A stretch of DNA of 40,283 nucleotides, from NCBI GenBank assembly GCA_951800675.1, contig CATOKC010000011.1:1-40283 (forward strand). Direction: 5' to 3'. The notes beneath the pieces were generated by a model, which was given only the letters and a program-made list of their open reading frames with translations, was not told where the DNA came from and ran no database searches. Source of the DNA: an uncultured Oscillibacter sp. (GTDB lineage Bacteria; Bacillota_A; Clostridia; Oscillospirales; Oscillospiraceae). Of the stretch, positions 31,366 to 39,982 are shown one piece after another. The number at the start of each line of letters is the position of its first letter. Position 1 is the stretch's first letter. The position numbers were made by a program, and so were the translations under genes.

Positions 31366-31463
31366 GGCCCGCATCAAGCGTTCCGTAGGAACGCGCAGCC
31401 AGCTCCGGAACGGAGCTGTTCAAAGGGGTTTGGGGGATGTTTCCCCAACAAGCAAAATGAAAG

Positions 31464-31492
31464 ACCCGCCCGCTGGCGGGCTTTTCATTTTT
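31464..31492 (+). terminator. Rho-independent terminator after the relaxase
   Basis: GCCCGC (31468-31473) pairs with GCGGGC (31476-31481) around TG and is followed by TTTTCATTTTT. It lies about 100 bases after the relaxase stop and would end the mobilisation transcript. The very tight loop would open one pair in practice. Confidence 0.75.
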
Positions 31493-31852
31493 GCAAGGTG
31501 GGTCCCACCTTGCATTGCTTGCTACAATGGTGACAGCCCAGAAAGGGCGAGAAATCTCCGCCCTGTTCAGCGGCTCATACCTAAGCTACAATGAAAGGGA
31601 AACCGGTCTGACGGTGCCCTGCTTGGGCTGTCACTCTCGTCTGTGGCTACTTAAAAAATTTTCAAATTTTATGTTGCGATAAAAGAAAACGGCTGTTTAT
31701 ATTTATGGAGACTTGATAAGGAGGGAGAGCTTTTATACCCGGATTCACACAGCATCATCTACTGTGCGCTGTGTATTTAAAATTCTCAATGAAACGGATT
31801 AAACAAACATTAATTTCAGGCGAAAGCGCCCTCGTTTCATAACCTCGTCGGT

Positions 31853-31869
31853 GCCTTTCGCAGAAAGGC
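31853..31869 (+). promoter_or_regulatory. Hairpin covering the ribosome binding site of the first SLH gene
   Basis: GCCTTTC (31853-31859) and GAAAGGC (31863-31869) form a perfect 7-bp stem with GCA loop. The right arm contains the AAAGG that serves as Shine-Dalgarno for ATG 31881. Folding would hide it, so translation may be conditional. A second small stem GGCG/CGCC is at 31819-31830. Only the pairing is seen; control is inferred. Confidence 0.4.
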
Positions 31870-31880
31870 GGATTATAAAA

Positions 31881-33119
31881 ATGAAACAATGGATAGCGCT
31901 CAGCATGCTACTGGTGGCGGCATTAGTTCTACTGATGGTCCCCGCACTGGCGGAGGAGCCAGAAACCTTGGTTCCTCGTATCCGTACAGACGAACCAAGG
32001 TTTACCGATACCCAAGGCGTTTGGTGTGAAGAGAACATCAAGCTCTGTTGGCAAATTGGCCTGCTCGCGGGAACTTCGGAGCGAACCTTCTCGCCGGAGA
32101 ATGCGCTGTCGAAAGCTCAGGTGATCGTGATTGCGGCGCGGCTACAAGATTTACTGTCCGGCGGCACAGGGACCTTCCAGGAACCGGAAGAGGGTGAAGC
32201 GTGGTATACACCCGCGCTGGAGCATTTCGACACGGTTCTTCAAATGGCGGGAATCACATTGGAAACGCCGCTTTCCGAATGGGTGGAATTTCCTGTTTCA
32301 CCCAAAGACCCCGCCTGCCGCAGAGAACTTGTCCTGCTGCTGTCTGCGGCGTTAGAGGCTTCCGGCATAAAACTGCCTGCAATCAACGAAGCCGTAAAAA
32401 TTCCGGATTCCGCTGATCCCGCCGTTCACGCTTTTTACCAGGAGGGTATTCTAAATGGAATGGACCGTTACGGCTGCTTCGAGGGAAGTAACGGATTGAA
32501 CCGTGGACAGACCGCCGCGATTCTAGCGCGAATTCTCGCCCCGAACCAAAGGCTTACATTTTCTCAGAAGGATTTTCAAGAGTTCGACCTCTGTCGGGAT
32601 GTAATTCAATTAGATCCAGATATGGTACTGTTCACGGTGGATGGTACAGATTATACCGTTTTGCAATATGCAAATGAGATTATCACAAGCGCTGACTCCA
32701 TAAACCATCCCATGCACAGCGAACCGGACCCGGAGGGCGCTTTGCGGAACATTCGTGAATTCTGCACATTTACGATCGCTCCTGTTACGCTGGCAGAATT
32801 CGTTGGGGTCTCCTTGAAAGAGACGGAAGAAGCCGTCCTCCTGCAAGCAGCGGCGAAGAAGAACGGTTATCGCGGCCTCCCGTCCAACTATTGGGCCTGG
32901 AAGGACCGCTCTGAACTTTTGAAAAATAAATTGGAAGCGTACTATGCAGAACAATACGGCGGAGAATGGAATACGGAGGAACTTTCTCTCAATCAATTCC
33001 TGTTCGAGGAGGGAAGATGTCTCCTGGAAAGCGCCGTGCTTTCGCCGAATATGGATAAAGCTGATCTGTCAGGCATAGAGCGGCGAATGCGTGAATTCCC
33101 TGAGTCCGTTTTCCACTAA
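31881..33119 (+). CDS. Secreted protein with SLH-like repeats
   Basis: 412 residues from ATG 31881. Signal peptide MKQWIALSMLLVAALVLLMV with cleavage likely after ALA (24). Two SLH-like segments are visible: FTDTQGVWCEENIKLCWQIG...TFSPENALSKAQVIVIAARL (about 40-90) and AVHAFYQEGILNGMDRYGCF...GLNRGQTAAILARIL (about 175-215). SLH domains tether proteins to secondary wall polymers. The C-terminal half (about 225-412) contains VLFTVDGTDYTVLQYANEII and helical segments and matches nothing I know; parts (KLEAYYAEQYGGEWNTEELS) hint at a SurA/foldase-like helical domain, low confidence. Not an ICE-core gene. Confidence 0.8.
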   Translation: MKQWIALSMLLVAALVLLMVPALAEEPETLVPRIRTDEPRFTDTQGVWCEENIKLCWQIGLLAGTSERTFSPENALSKAQVIVIAARLQDLLSGGTGTFQEPEEGEAWYTPALEHFDTVLQMAGITLETPLSEWVEFPVSPKDPACRRELVLLLSAALEASGIKLPAINEAVKIPDSADPAVHAFYQEGILNGMDRYGCFEGSNGLNRGQTAAILARILAPNQRLTFSQKDFQEFDLCRDVIQLDPDMVLFTVDGTDYTVLQYANEIITSADSINHPMHSEPDPEGALRNIREFCTFTIAPVTLAEFVGVSLKETEEAVLLQAAAKKNGYRGLPSNYWAWKDRSELLKNKLEAYYAEQYGGEWNTEELSLNQFLFEEGRCLLESAVLSPNMDKADLSGIERRMREFPESVFH

Positions 33120-33368
33120 ACTGCGGCTGTGCCATACTCAATAGACGCGCTATATTTTTCTTTCACAGGTGTTTTCTGATTAGAAGAGGTTTAGGCGTTT
33201 ACATTTTCAGCGCGGAATTGCTCTCTATAAATCAGACTTGCAAGTCAAAACCGAAAAAGAGAAGCAGCAATTTCGTCAAGTTGAGAAAAAGGTTCTGGAG
33301 AGTCTGCCCCCATGATGCAGATTAGGGGGAGAGTTGTTTTCACACAGAACGAAAAGGAGTTGCTGTAA

Positions 33369-34916
33369 ATGAAACGATTGTTTTTGTTCCTGGCGCTTGG
33401 TCTGATGCTCCTGGTTCCTGTTCAAGCTGTCTCTGCCGGCGCATTTCACTATGAGAACAAGGCCCAAGGCATCTCCATCACGGTTCCCGGGCTTTCTGGG
33501 GAAGAGATTGTTGTGGAGGAAAGCGAGTCTTGTGTGAGCTTTTTCCACAGGCCTTCAAAAGAACATTGGGGAGGCTTGATTGGCGCCATTGAAGTTGTAT
33601 CTCCGAGGAGTCATATGTTTTCAGCGGAATACAACAGCAGCGCCTATCGCATCCTCGCAATGGGGAAAGACAGGGTTTTTCTCTGGAAGAATGCTGTTGG
33701 CGGCGTGAATTCCGGCGGAGAGGCGCTGGATGCCTATTTGAAGGCTTCATCAATGCTTTCCTATGACAGCCTGAAAGAACATCTGGAGATCGTCGATCCA
33801 GACGTCCAGCCGAGTCTCAGTACGGAGCGTCACCGTCCCTACCTTGCAGCGGATAACTCCCGGATTCGGCCCGATGATCCCCTGTCGCGAGGGGAGTTGG
33901 CAGAAATGTTGTACGCCCTTATGGACGCAGACAACAAAGCGGAAATTCGGGAAAATCCGTTTCCTGATGCAGCGGAGAAGCCATTCGCACAAGCGGCGGC
34001 TTATCTGTCCAGCTACGGTATTTTTGCTGGGTACACGGATGGAATGTTCCGCCCGGAGCGCCCGGTAAGCAGAGCCGAGTTTTCCGTACTGCTTCATAGG
34101 TGCCAGTTTATGCCTGCCGTTGGAAGGTACGGTGATGTTCTTGATTTTGCCGATGTCCCAGTTGAATATTGGGCCGCTGAATATATTTACAGCGCCAGTG
34201 TTTTGGGCTGGGTAAACGGATACGCAGACGGAACATTCCGACCCGAAAAGACGATTACGAGAGCGGAAGCCGTGACCGTCATAAACCGTATGCTGGGCAG
34301 AGACGAGGCCTATACATCCGTCGAAGAAGGAACAAATCCCTTTTCTGATCTTGCCCGCGATCACTGGGCTTACGGAAACATCCTGGAAGCTGCCGGAGTT
34401 TTATCTTCGCACTGTGCGGATTCGTCTGCCTTTGAGGGAGTATCTCTGCCTGGAAACACAAGCGCATCCTATTTCCTCAATGAGAAAGACGGGTGGGCTG
34501 TGAGTGAAGGGCAATTCTGCCGTACGGCGGATGGAGGCAGAACCTGGAGCGCATTGGGAAAATCGTTTTCATTTATGGTATCTGATGTGTTTTTCTTCAA
34601 TGAGCAAGAGGGACTTCTTTGTGGAAGTAGCGAGGGCAGCCCATGTGTACTGTTGAAGACCTCCGATGGCGGCGTGACATGGGACGATTTCCTGGCGAAT
34701 GCAAATGTTTTGACATTGCACTTCCCAAGGAATCAGTTCCCAACAGTAAATTCCATGCTGGCTTCTGTCACTTCTGCGGAACTGCGCCCTGCAAGCAAAG
34801 ATGCTGTTTATCTTGTGGTTCGGTATCAACCTTATGAGAGCATTTATGTTCTCAACGTCGAGGCTGTGAAACAGACTGTGCTAACAGTAGAGGAGCTCCA
34901 TACTGATGCTGCTTAA
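33369..34916 (+). CDS. Secreted SLH-domain protein with BNR/Ycf48-like C-terminus
   Basis: 515 residues, signal peptide RLFLFLALGLMLLVPVQAVS cleaved near SAG. An N-terminal domain (about 25-145; FHYENKAQGISITVPGLSG) is followed by three SLH repeats: RPDDPLSRGELAEMLYALMD, then YLSSYGIFAGYTDGMFRPER...VSRAEFSVLLHR and YIYSASVLGWVNGYADGTFR...ITRAEAVTVINRML, with HWAYGNILEAAGVL after. The C-terminus has two BNR-type beta blades (CRTADGGRTWSALG and LKTSDGGVTWDDF). SLH modules bind the wall; the blades suggest a small propeller. AAAAGGAG lies before ATG 33369. It follows the other SLH gene by 249 bp in which I see only a weak CCCCC/GGGGG pair (about 33307-33333). Confidence 0.83.
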   Translation: MKRLFLFLALGLMLLVPVQAVSAGAFHYENKAQGISITVPGLSGEEIVVEESESCVSFFHRPSKEHWGGLIGAIEVVSPRSHMFSAEYNSSAYRILAMGKDRVFLWKNAVGGVNSGGEALDAYLKASSMLSYDSLKEHLEIVDPDVQPSLSTERHRPYLAADNSRIRPDDPLSRGELAEMLYALMDADNKAEIRENPFPDAAEKPFAQAAAYLSSYGIFAGYTDGMFRPERPVSRAEFSVLLHRCQFMPAVGRYGDVLDFADVPVEYWAAEYIYSASVLGWVNGYADGTFRPEKTITRAEAVTVINRMLGRDEAYTSVEEGTNPFSDLARDHWAYGNILEAAGVLSSHCADSSAFEGVSLPGNTSASYFLNEKDGWAVSEGQFCRTADGGRTWSALGKSFSFMVSDVFFFNEQEGLLCGSSEGSPCVLLKTSDGGVTWDDFLANANVLTLHFPRNQFPTVNSMLASVTSAELRPASKDAVYLVVRYQPYESIYVLNVEAVKQTVLTVEELHTDAA

Positions 34917-34966
34917 ACTGTATTCACAGCTTCTTCAAAGACATCAATACGATAGGAGAAATAGAT

Positions 34967-35413
34967 ATGACCGGTAATGAATATGCAAGCATCATCGATG
35001 GCTTTGATGTCGAAAACAATTCCAAGTATCAGCCTGGCACCTACACCTACTGCAATATCTTCGCTCGGGATGTTGCAGAGGCTTGCGGTACCCCTTTGCC
35101 CACTGGCGGTTGCACCTCCATGCGGGATCAGTTGGCCCATAACCAGTGGCCTAAGTGGTATTCTGTGACCTATGAGCAGGCCCAGAGCCGCGCTAACGAA
35201 GGCGCTCCGGGAATTGCCATCACCTATGATCACATTGCTATGGTCCGTCCCAATGATGGCAGTGTTCCTGCTTCTGTGGGTAAGGTTCGCATCGCTCAGG
35301 CAGGTGCGAAGTGCTATAATGACACAACTCTGTCCTACGGCTGGGGAAGTAGTCGTTACGATGAGATTCGGTTCTACTCTTGGTACGAAACCGGTATGCC
35401 CGATTACAACTAA
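34967..35413 (+). CDS. Small Cys/His protein resembling CHAP/NlpC hydrolases, no signal peptide
   Basis: 148 residues, ATG 34967 after TAGGAGAA. The pattern TYTYCNIFARDVAEACGTPL (candidate nucleophile Cys), an Asn/Gly-rich middle VTYEQAQSRANEGAPGIAIT, and YDHIAMVRP (candidate His) followed by KVRIAQAGAKCYNDTTLSYG follows the order Cys...His of CHAP or NlpC-type amidases; related sequences occur as phage lysins and secreted effectors. No export signal is present. Followed by a strong terminator, so it is the last gene of its unit. Assignment is by motif pattern only. Confidence 0.6.
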   Translation: MTGNEYASIIDGFDVENNSKYQPGTYTYCNIFARDVAEACGTPLPTGGCTSMRDQLAHNQWPKWYSVTYEQAQSRANEGAPGIAITYDHIAMVRPNDGSVPASVGKVRIAQAGAKCYNDTTLSYGWGSSRYDEIRFYSWYETGMPDYN

Positions 35414-35478
35414 TCATCGGGCACCATCGGACGCGCAATGAATCCCAACCATACGCAAGTTGCTTAACGGTCAAAGAA

Positions 35479-35513
35479 GGGCCTGGTTGTATCGAACCAG
35501 GCCCCTCTTTTTT
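35479..35513 (+). terminator. Strong rho-independent terminator
   Basis: Perfect 10-bp stem GGGCCTGGTT / AACCAGGCCC with a GTATCG loop, followed by CTCTTTTTT. It ends transcription from the small hydrolase-like gene. Confidence 0.9.
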
Positions 35514-36039
35514 CGCCGGTTGGACTCAGACCTAAGGAACCACTGATTAAAGCCGCCAGCAAACACGTAAGCAGTCGAAATTGACTGCAAAACCGAACGT
35601 ATAGAGACCGTATTAAGGGCGAAACTCCCATTTTCCCCTCTCCCTTCCGGCCTAAAGGGCGCAGGAGCCCCAGGCGGGGCGCAGAGAGCCGCCCGCCCGG
35701 GCAAGCATATACAAGTTCGCGCTGGCGAAGAGCACATGTAGCGGAACGTTCCGCTGCATTGCAACACATCTGTTTTGGTACTGGCAATTCCGCAAACGCA
35801 GCCGCAGGCGTTTCAGGCAGTGCCTTCGTTGTGCTGGCAACAGACAATAGCTCGCGTTCCCAGCGATAGTATGTAGTTGGCGTGGTTCCTCTCTCCCTGC
35901 ACCATTGCCTGACTGATAATCCGCTGCTTCTGCAATCCTGAATTGCTCCTGCCCATTCCTGCAGCCGTGCCTGATGCTTCAACTCTGTGGATGTTATGGC
36001 GTATCCCCCTGACGTTAATAGTGGTGGAACGTTTTGCAA
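35514..36039 (-). pseudogene. IS66-family orfA (TnpA) remnant
   Basis: On the - strand, residues LKHQARLQEWAGAIQDCRSS, GLSVRQWCRERGTTPTTYYR and WERELL match the helix-turn-helix start of the IS66 accessory protein TnpA. After about residue 90 (ELPVPKQMC) the frame gives a Cys/Arg-rich, unfamiliar end, and the expected C-terminus is not found in one frame. No TnpB or large IS66 transposase follows, so this is a fragment. The reading frame formally extends down to 35464 through a terminator of the neighbouring gene, which is clearly not coding. Confidence 0.7.
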
Positions 36040-36055
36040 CGTTCCACTACTATTA
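36016..36055. repeat. 18-bp near-perfect inverted repeat at the start of the IS66 remnant
   Basis: Arms 36016-36033 and 36038-36055 match at 17 of 18 positions around TTGC, with core GTGGAACGTT. It overlaps the first codons of the orfA fragment. It could be a protein-binding palindrome, a hairpin blocking outside transcription into the IS, or an unrelated short palindromic repeat inserted here. Confidence 0.6.
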
Positions 36056-36129
36056 TCCCATAGAAGTCTATACGCTGTTAGCTTTGACGGTTACTTAATT
36101 GATTCAAATTACTTATTTGCCAGAGTAAT

Positions 36130-36173
36130 AAAAGTATCTCCGGCACCGCATACGCAATGCCGGAGATACTTTA
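36130..36173 (-). terminator. Terminator of the - strand gene at 36204
   Basis: AGTATCTCCGGCA (36133-36145) pairs perfectly with TGCCGGAGATACT (36158-36170). On the - strand the hairpin is followed by TTTTATTACT, giving a U-rich end about 30 bases after the stop of the 310-residue gene. The + strand side is less T-rich. Confidence 0.75.
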
Positions 36174-36203
36174 TTGCCGATGCCGCCACAAAAGAAAGAT
36201 GGT

Positions 36204-37136
36204 TTAGTGGGTCGCTGTTGTATGGTAAATAATGGCGTGGTCCTGATTGATAGCGGTGCCGGAGTCAGCGAGGGTGGAGATGCAGACAAGAGGAACGTTT
36301 TCATCCTGAACATCCCACACATGCTGGAGTTTATCCGCAGTCCAGTTCACAGAGCCGATCTTCAGGTTTTCCATATAACCCTCCAGCCTGGAGCTATCCT
36401 TCTTATCCTTTGTTCCATTATCCGGCACCAAAGACATGAAGCGGTTAAAGCGAAGCGTAGGATTTGCCTCCGAGGACTCCGGAAACAACGTGCCGCGGGG
36501 AACATTGATTGCAGCCTTGCCGGTTTTGCCGCTATACGAGAAAGTAGCACGCATCCAATCCACAGTATTGGTTCGTCCAACTTCAACCAAAATGGTAACG
36601 GTTGCGTTGCTGGGAACTGCTTTAGCCGGATCATTTGTCGCAATGCTAATTGGAACCTGCGCATCATCATGGTAGATCATGTTGGGCTTGTCAGCAGTCG
36701 GACCGCTGGAATTCCATCTGGGCAAAAAGCCCTGGCCCCAGATCATCGGCTGCCAGCCAGTTCCATTTATATTTCGCAGGCCCACATCGAAGTGGTGATA
36801 CAGCGTGGCGTTTTCCGTGCAAATACCCAGAGAGATATATCCGGTGCGGGTGCCCAAGGTATTCATACTGCACTTCGACAACGGAACCGTGCAGGACGCG
36901 CTTTGGTAGGTGCTGGTGTTGAAGGACCTGGCGTAATAATGGCCACCAGCTTCCGCTTCGATACAGTCTCTGATATAAGCGGAGAACGGTGCCTTCCGGT
37001 CATCGGTGTATAAACTTTCCGACTTGAACATGTTGCAGCTGACTTTCCAGCCTGACTTGTTCACGATGTTTGAAATCCGGTTAGGCGCATAGATGTCATT
37101 GCCGGGAATCAAGTCATTGCGGGTAATTTCTGCCAT
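36204..37136 (-). CDS. Unrecognised 310-residue protein
   Basis: Start MAEITRNDLIPGNDIYAPNR, with GGAGG at 37145-37149 on the - strand in front. Rich in Asn, Thr, Ser and aromatic residues, with stretches such as GHYYARSFNTSTYQSASCTV, TGYISLGICTENATLYHHFD and VGLRNINGTGWQPMIWGQGF that look like beta strands of an extracellular or lectin-like fold; two to four Cys. No signal peptide, no membrane segment. It sits convergent to the small hydrolase-like gene and has its own terminator, so it is an independent unit. I cannot assign a family; a leaderless surface or phage-tail-like protein is possible. Confidence 0.65.
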   Translation of the reverse strand: MAEITRNDLIPGNDIYAPNRISNIVNKSGWKVSCNMFKSESLYTDDRKAPFSAYIRDCIEAEAGGHYYARSFNTSTYQSASCTVPLSKCSMNTLGTRTGYISLGICTENATLYHHFDVGLRNINGTGWQPMIWGQGFLPRWNSSGPTADKPNMIYHDDAQVPISIATNDPAKAVPSNATVTILVEVGRTNTVDWMRATFSYSGKTGKAAINVPRGTLFPESSEANPTLRFNRFMSLVPDNGTKDKKDSSRLEGYMENLKIGSVNWTADKLQHVWDVQDENVPLVCISTLADSGTAINQDHAIIYHTTATH

Positions 37137-37565
37137 TTATTAAGCCTCCAATACTTTGATATTCTGATGTGGCCGCATCAATAGTAAAGGAGGCAAAAAA
37201 TTTTAAATTGTAAACATTACTTTAAGGAAAAATTATCAGCTTTTCCTTACTTACCCCATCGCGGCAGTTAGTATCTAGCGATGGACCGCGCAGATGGTGA
37301 AAGCTGCATTTGGAAGACATAAGTTCGGTATTTGCCTGTAAATCAGATGCAGACATTTGAGCAAGAATATTGGGTATAAATGAAAGAGCAAAAAATTTTT
37401 TTTGGGGGGGACTGCGCTGAGATGGAAGAGAACAGCGCACGGTCCATCTAACATACTACTGAGATATAGAGATAAAAGTGTGTTGCGTTTTTTTTACAAA
37501 GCTGTTATATATAATGAAAAGCAAAAATGTCAGGCGATGATAAGATTGTTTCAAAAGATACGTAG
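37137..37565. other. AT-rich intergenic stretch
   Basis: Contains the ribosome binding site and presumably the promoter of the - strand gene ending at 37136. On the - strand a TTTACA lies at about 37209-37214, without a well-spaced -10 partner. A T/G tract is at 37394-37408. A + strand frame from 37402 runs into the IS and has no family features. I see no gene here. Confidence 0.5.
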
Positions 37566-38778
37566 TATTCTACCAAGTCAGGAATTACAAAATGGTAGGA
37601 TGAAGTTTTTTGAGTTTGCATCTGGCATCACAGGTGGAAAATCTCCAATGGGCAGTAGAAGAAACGGCATTTCTGTGTAAAGTCCATGCGTTGACCTGAC
37701 GAGCCATAAGCTGAAAAGGGTGCATGGATTGAGACAGACACTGTCTGGAAAGGATGCCAATTTCAATTTCAGCCATATTCAGCCAGGAGGCGTGAATGGG
37801 CGTGCAGTGAATTTCCAGGCGCTGAGCGATCTGTCTGGCGATGGCTGGGTCAAAGGCTTTATAGAGCGAAGCAATGGAGTGAATATTCAAATTATCCATG
37901 ACCAGCACGATCTTTTCACAGTGGCTGTAATGGACCTCCACTAACTCACGCAGGAAATGGGCAAAATCCACGGCTGTCCTGGTGTCAGTCAGCTTTATCA
38001 CTCTCTTGCAGGCCAACGGTTCAAATGCAACGAACAGGTCCACCACACCGCAGCGGCGGTATTCATAGTCCTCTCGCTCTGGACTTCCAGGTTTCGGCGG
38101 AATCCTCCGCTTCTCAATGAGCTGCCGGTTCGTCTCATCCAGACAAACCACCGGGCGCAGAGGATCATAAGGACGCTGATATACATCCAGAACGTCCTCC
38201 ATCCGCGCTACAAACTCCGCCCCTGGCTTTGGGATGCACCACTCCTTCTTTTGCCAAGGCTTAAGTTCGTTTTTTTCAGTGTTTCCATAACTGCCGTGTC
38301 TGAAATACTATCTACAACCCCAAGCCGCACCAGTTCATCCGCTATCAGCTGCAGTGTCCACCGCTCCCCCCCCTCCGGCGCTTCTGAACAGGCAATGGCT
38401 ATGATGTGAGCCTCCACCCGCCCGTCGATCTTTTTATGACGGTTGACCTGCTCTCTCCGCCCCAGCGCCGCTTCCAAGCCGCCTGTTACAAACCGTTTTG
38501 CTATCTGGCTGATTGTGTGGGGTGTAGCATGATACGCTTCCTTTATTTTGTCGTATGTCCAATCTTGATTCTCCGGAATTTCATCCAGTTTCAACAGTAT
38601 TTGTGCGTGTTTGATTCGATACCCCTGGGTCCTCCCTTTTTGGACCAGTGCCCGCAATTCATGCCGTTCTTCGTCCGTTAGTGTCACAATATATTTGTGG
38701 TTCATTTTTCATCACCCGACAACAGTTTACCACATCTGCCCTCCCTGCGCTACTTCTATTTACTAACTTGGCAGAGTA
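37566..38778 (-). mobile_element. IS630-type insertion sequence
   Basis: About 1.2 kb. Imperfect terminal inverted repeats are visible: left 37566-37585 (TATTCTACCAAGTCAGGAAT) and the reverse complement of the right end, reading inward from 38778 (TACTCTGCCAAGTTAGTAAA), with 15 of 19-20 positions equal near the tips. Both tips carry TA, the target dinucleotide used by this family. Between them lie the two reading frames of a DDE transposase. The tip positions are by eye. Confidence 0.65.
37585..38705 (-). CDS. IS630-family transposase in two frames (possible -1 frameshift)
   Basis: The N-terminal frame (38705 to 38208) holds the helix-turn-helix region (EERHELRALVQKGRTQGYRI, KEAYHATPHTISQIAKRF). 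The C-terminal frame (from about 38270 down to 37585) holds the catalytic domain: VVCLDET (first Asp), VLVMDNLNIH (second Asp) and HASWLNMAEIEIG (Glu). The frames join at a run of seven A on the - strand (38270-38276): slipping back one base there continues as KKNELKPWQKKEWCIPKPGA, the expected family sequence. Some IS630 members are thought to use such slippage, so this may be a working frameshift gene; an ordinary deletion of one base is equally compatible. All three catalytic acids are present. Confidence 0.8.
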
Positions 38779-38848
38779 GTAGTGTAAGATTCACAAAAAA
38801 AGAAAAGGCAAAAGATATTTGGTGCTTATGTTTACGAGGAGGTATTTT

Positions 38849-39982
38849 GTGAAAAAAATCCGATTAAGTATCATTGTGTGCTTCATTGTATTTGTGGGGA
38901 TAATAGTTAATTATGGGTCAACTGATGAATATGCAAAAGAACCTGCTTTATCGGAGCCGGTTATTGTAGAAACTGGACAGGGGAATCAAAGGCAGCCTCC
39001 TCAGAGTATTGATCAGAAAGAAACAACGTATGATATAACCGAGTTAAACGGTTATCTAGTGGAAAGCGCAATTCCCGAGGATTTTGATTTCAAGAATAGA
39101 CTTTACATTGGGGGAGAAGCAAGTTACTATCTAATTGACACGGAAGGAAACCTTGTGCGATGGGGTACAAATTTTGATAAGAGAGATATGGGGTGGGACT
39201 ATGGCGCCGCACCTCCACAGTCATTTCAACTTCGGAATATATTAGTGCCCAATGCCAAAAAACTCGTATTAGCATTTGGTGCAACATTTGTATTGGATAA
39301 AAACGGCGATTTGTGGGGATGGGGGATATCATTCGAACTCTTATTGAAAAAAGGTATCATTGGATCGAATCAACCGGTAAAAATAATGAGTTCAGTTAAA
39401 GATATTGATGCTGGAGATTTTTATGGAGCCGCTGTCATGGAAGATGGAGCTCTAAAAATATGGGGAAGAGATGCAAACTATCAAAATCCTGTATCTGTTC
39501 AGGAAAATGTAAAAAGTGTCCATGTAATTCGAGAAGTTCTGTTTTTTGTTGATTCATGCTCTAATCTTTACTACTTTCCTAATGGTTCTTCTGCAAATAT
39601 GGATGGTTTTTCAGAGAAGCCTATGTGCTTGGATACAAACGTGGAGGATGTTCAGTATTTGAACTATGAAACCATCCTAGTATTAAAAACAGATGGAACT
39701 GTTGGTATACCAGATTATAGAGAAAAGCGTCCATTCCAAGTATTGGCATACAACGCTCAAACTATAAATCAATCAGGGTACATTTCGGAAGATGGAAATT
39801 ACTGGCATATTATTTCTACAGAGGATAACCGTGTCGAGACAGAGCTAGAAGAAAATACAGCATATGCTGTATATAACTCTATGGGTGATTCATTGAGGAT
39901 TTTGCAAAACGGAAGAATTGAGGTGGGGTTCAGTGAAAGCGGGATGTTGACCGCTTTATCTGAAGGGGAGGGCTATCATTGA
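38849..39982 (+). CDS. RCC1-repeat-like protein with N-terminal membrane anchor
   Basis: 377 residues from GTG 38849, with GAGGAGG at 38836-38842 six bases before. Residues about 4-24 (IRLSIIVCFIVFVGIIVNYG) form a signal anchor. After a polar linker come beta repeats of the RCC1 type: LIDTEGNLVRWGTN, FVLDKNGDLWGWGIS, AVMEDGALKIWGRD and VLKTDGTVGIPD, each with the D-G-x-(L/V)-x-x-(W/G)-G pattern. Such proteins form propellers at the cell surface; ligand unknown. The gene is markedly AT-rich with A/T-ending codons, unlike the ICE, so it has a different origin. It begins 71 bp after the IS630 end. Confidence 0.75.
   Translation: MKKIRLSIIVCFIVFVGIIVNYGSTDEYAKEPALSEPVIVETGQGNQRQPPQSIDQKETTYDITELNGYLVESAIPEDFDFKNRLYIGGEASYYLIDTEGNLVRWGTNFDKRDMGWDYGAAPPQSFQLRNILVPNAKKLVLAFGATFVLDKNGDLWGWGISFELLLKKGIIGSNQPVKIMSSVKDIDAGDFYGAAVMEDGALKIWGRDANYQNPVSVQENVKSVHVIREVLFFVDSCSNLYYFPNGSSANMDGFSEKPMCLDTNVEDVQYLNYETILVLKTDGTVGIPDYREKRPFQVLAYNAQTINQSGYISEDGNYWHIISTEDNRVETELEENTAYAVYNSMGDSLRILQNGRIEVGFSESGMLTALSEGEGYH

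Larger units (their letters stand above)
31366..31880 (+). other. Structured non-coding stretch after the relaxase; probable end of the ICE core
   Basis: No convincing gene. Hairpins follow in series: GCGTTCC/GGAACGC (31378-31394), CAGCTCCG/CGGAGCTG with a GAA loop (31400-31418), a TTGGGG/CCCCAA pair (about 31430-31449), a terminator (separate entry), a 19-bp palindrome of CAAGGTGGG/CCCACCTTG about T31503 (31494-31512), and an 11-bp inverted pair GTGACAGCCCA (31530-31540) / TGGGCTGTCAC (31624-31634). A 51-codon frame from ATG 31527 spans the last pair but has no family I know. From about 31670 the sequence turns AT-rich. The expected downstream ICE regulator and integrase genes are not here. 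Confidence 0.5.

Noticed and set aside
37402..37680. 92-codon + frame entering the IS630 element
   Set aside because: Runs from intergenic DNA into the antisense of the transposase end; no start signal or family.
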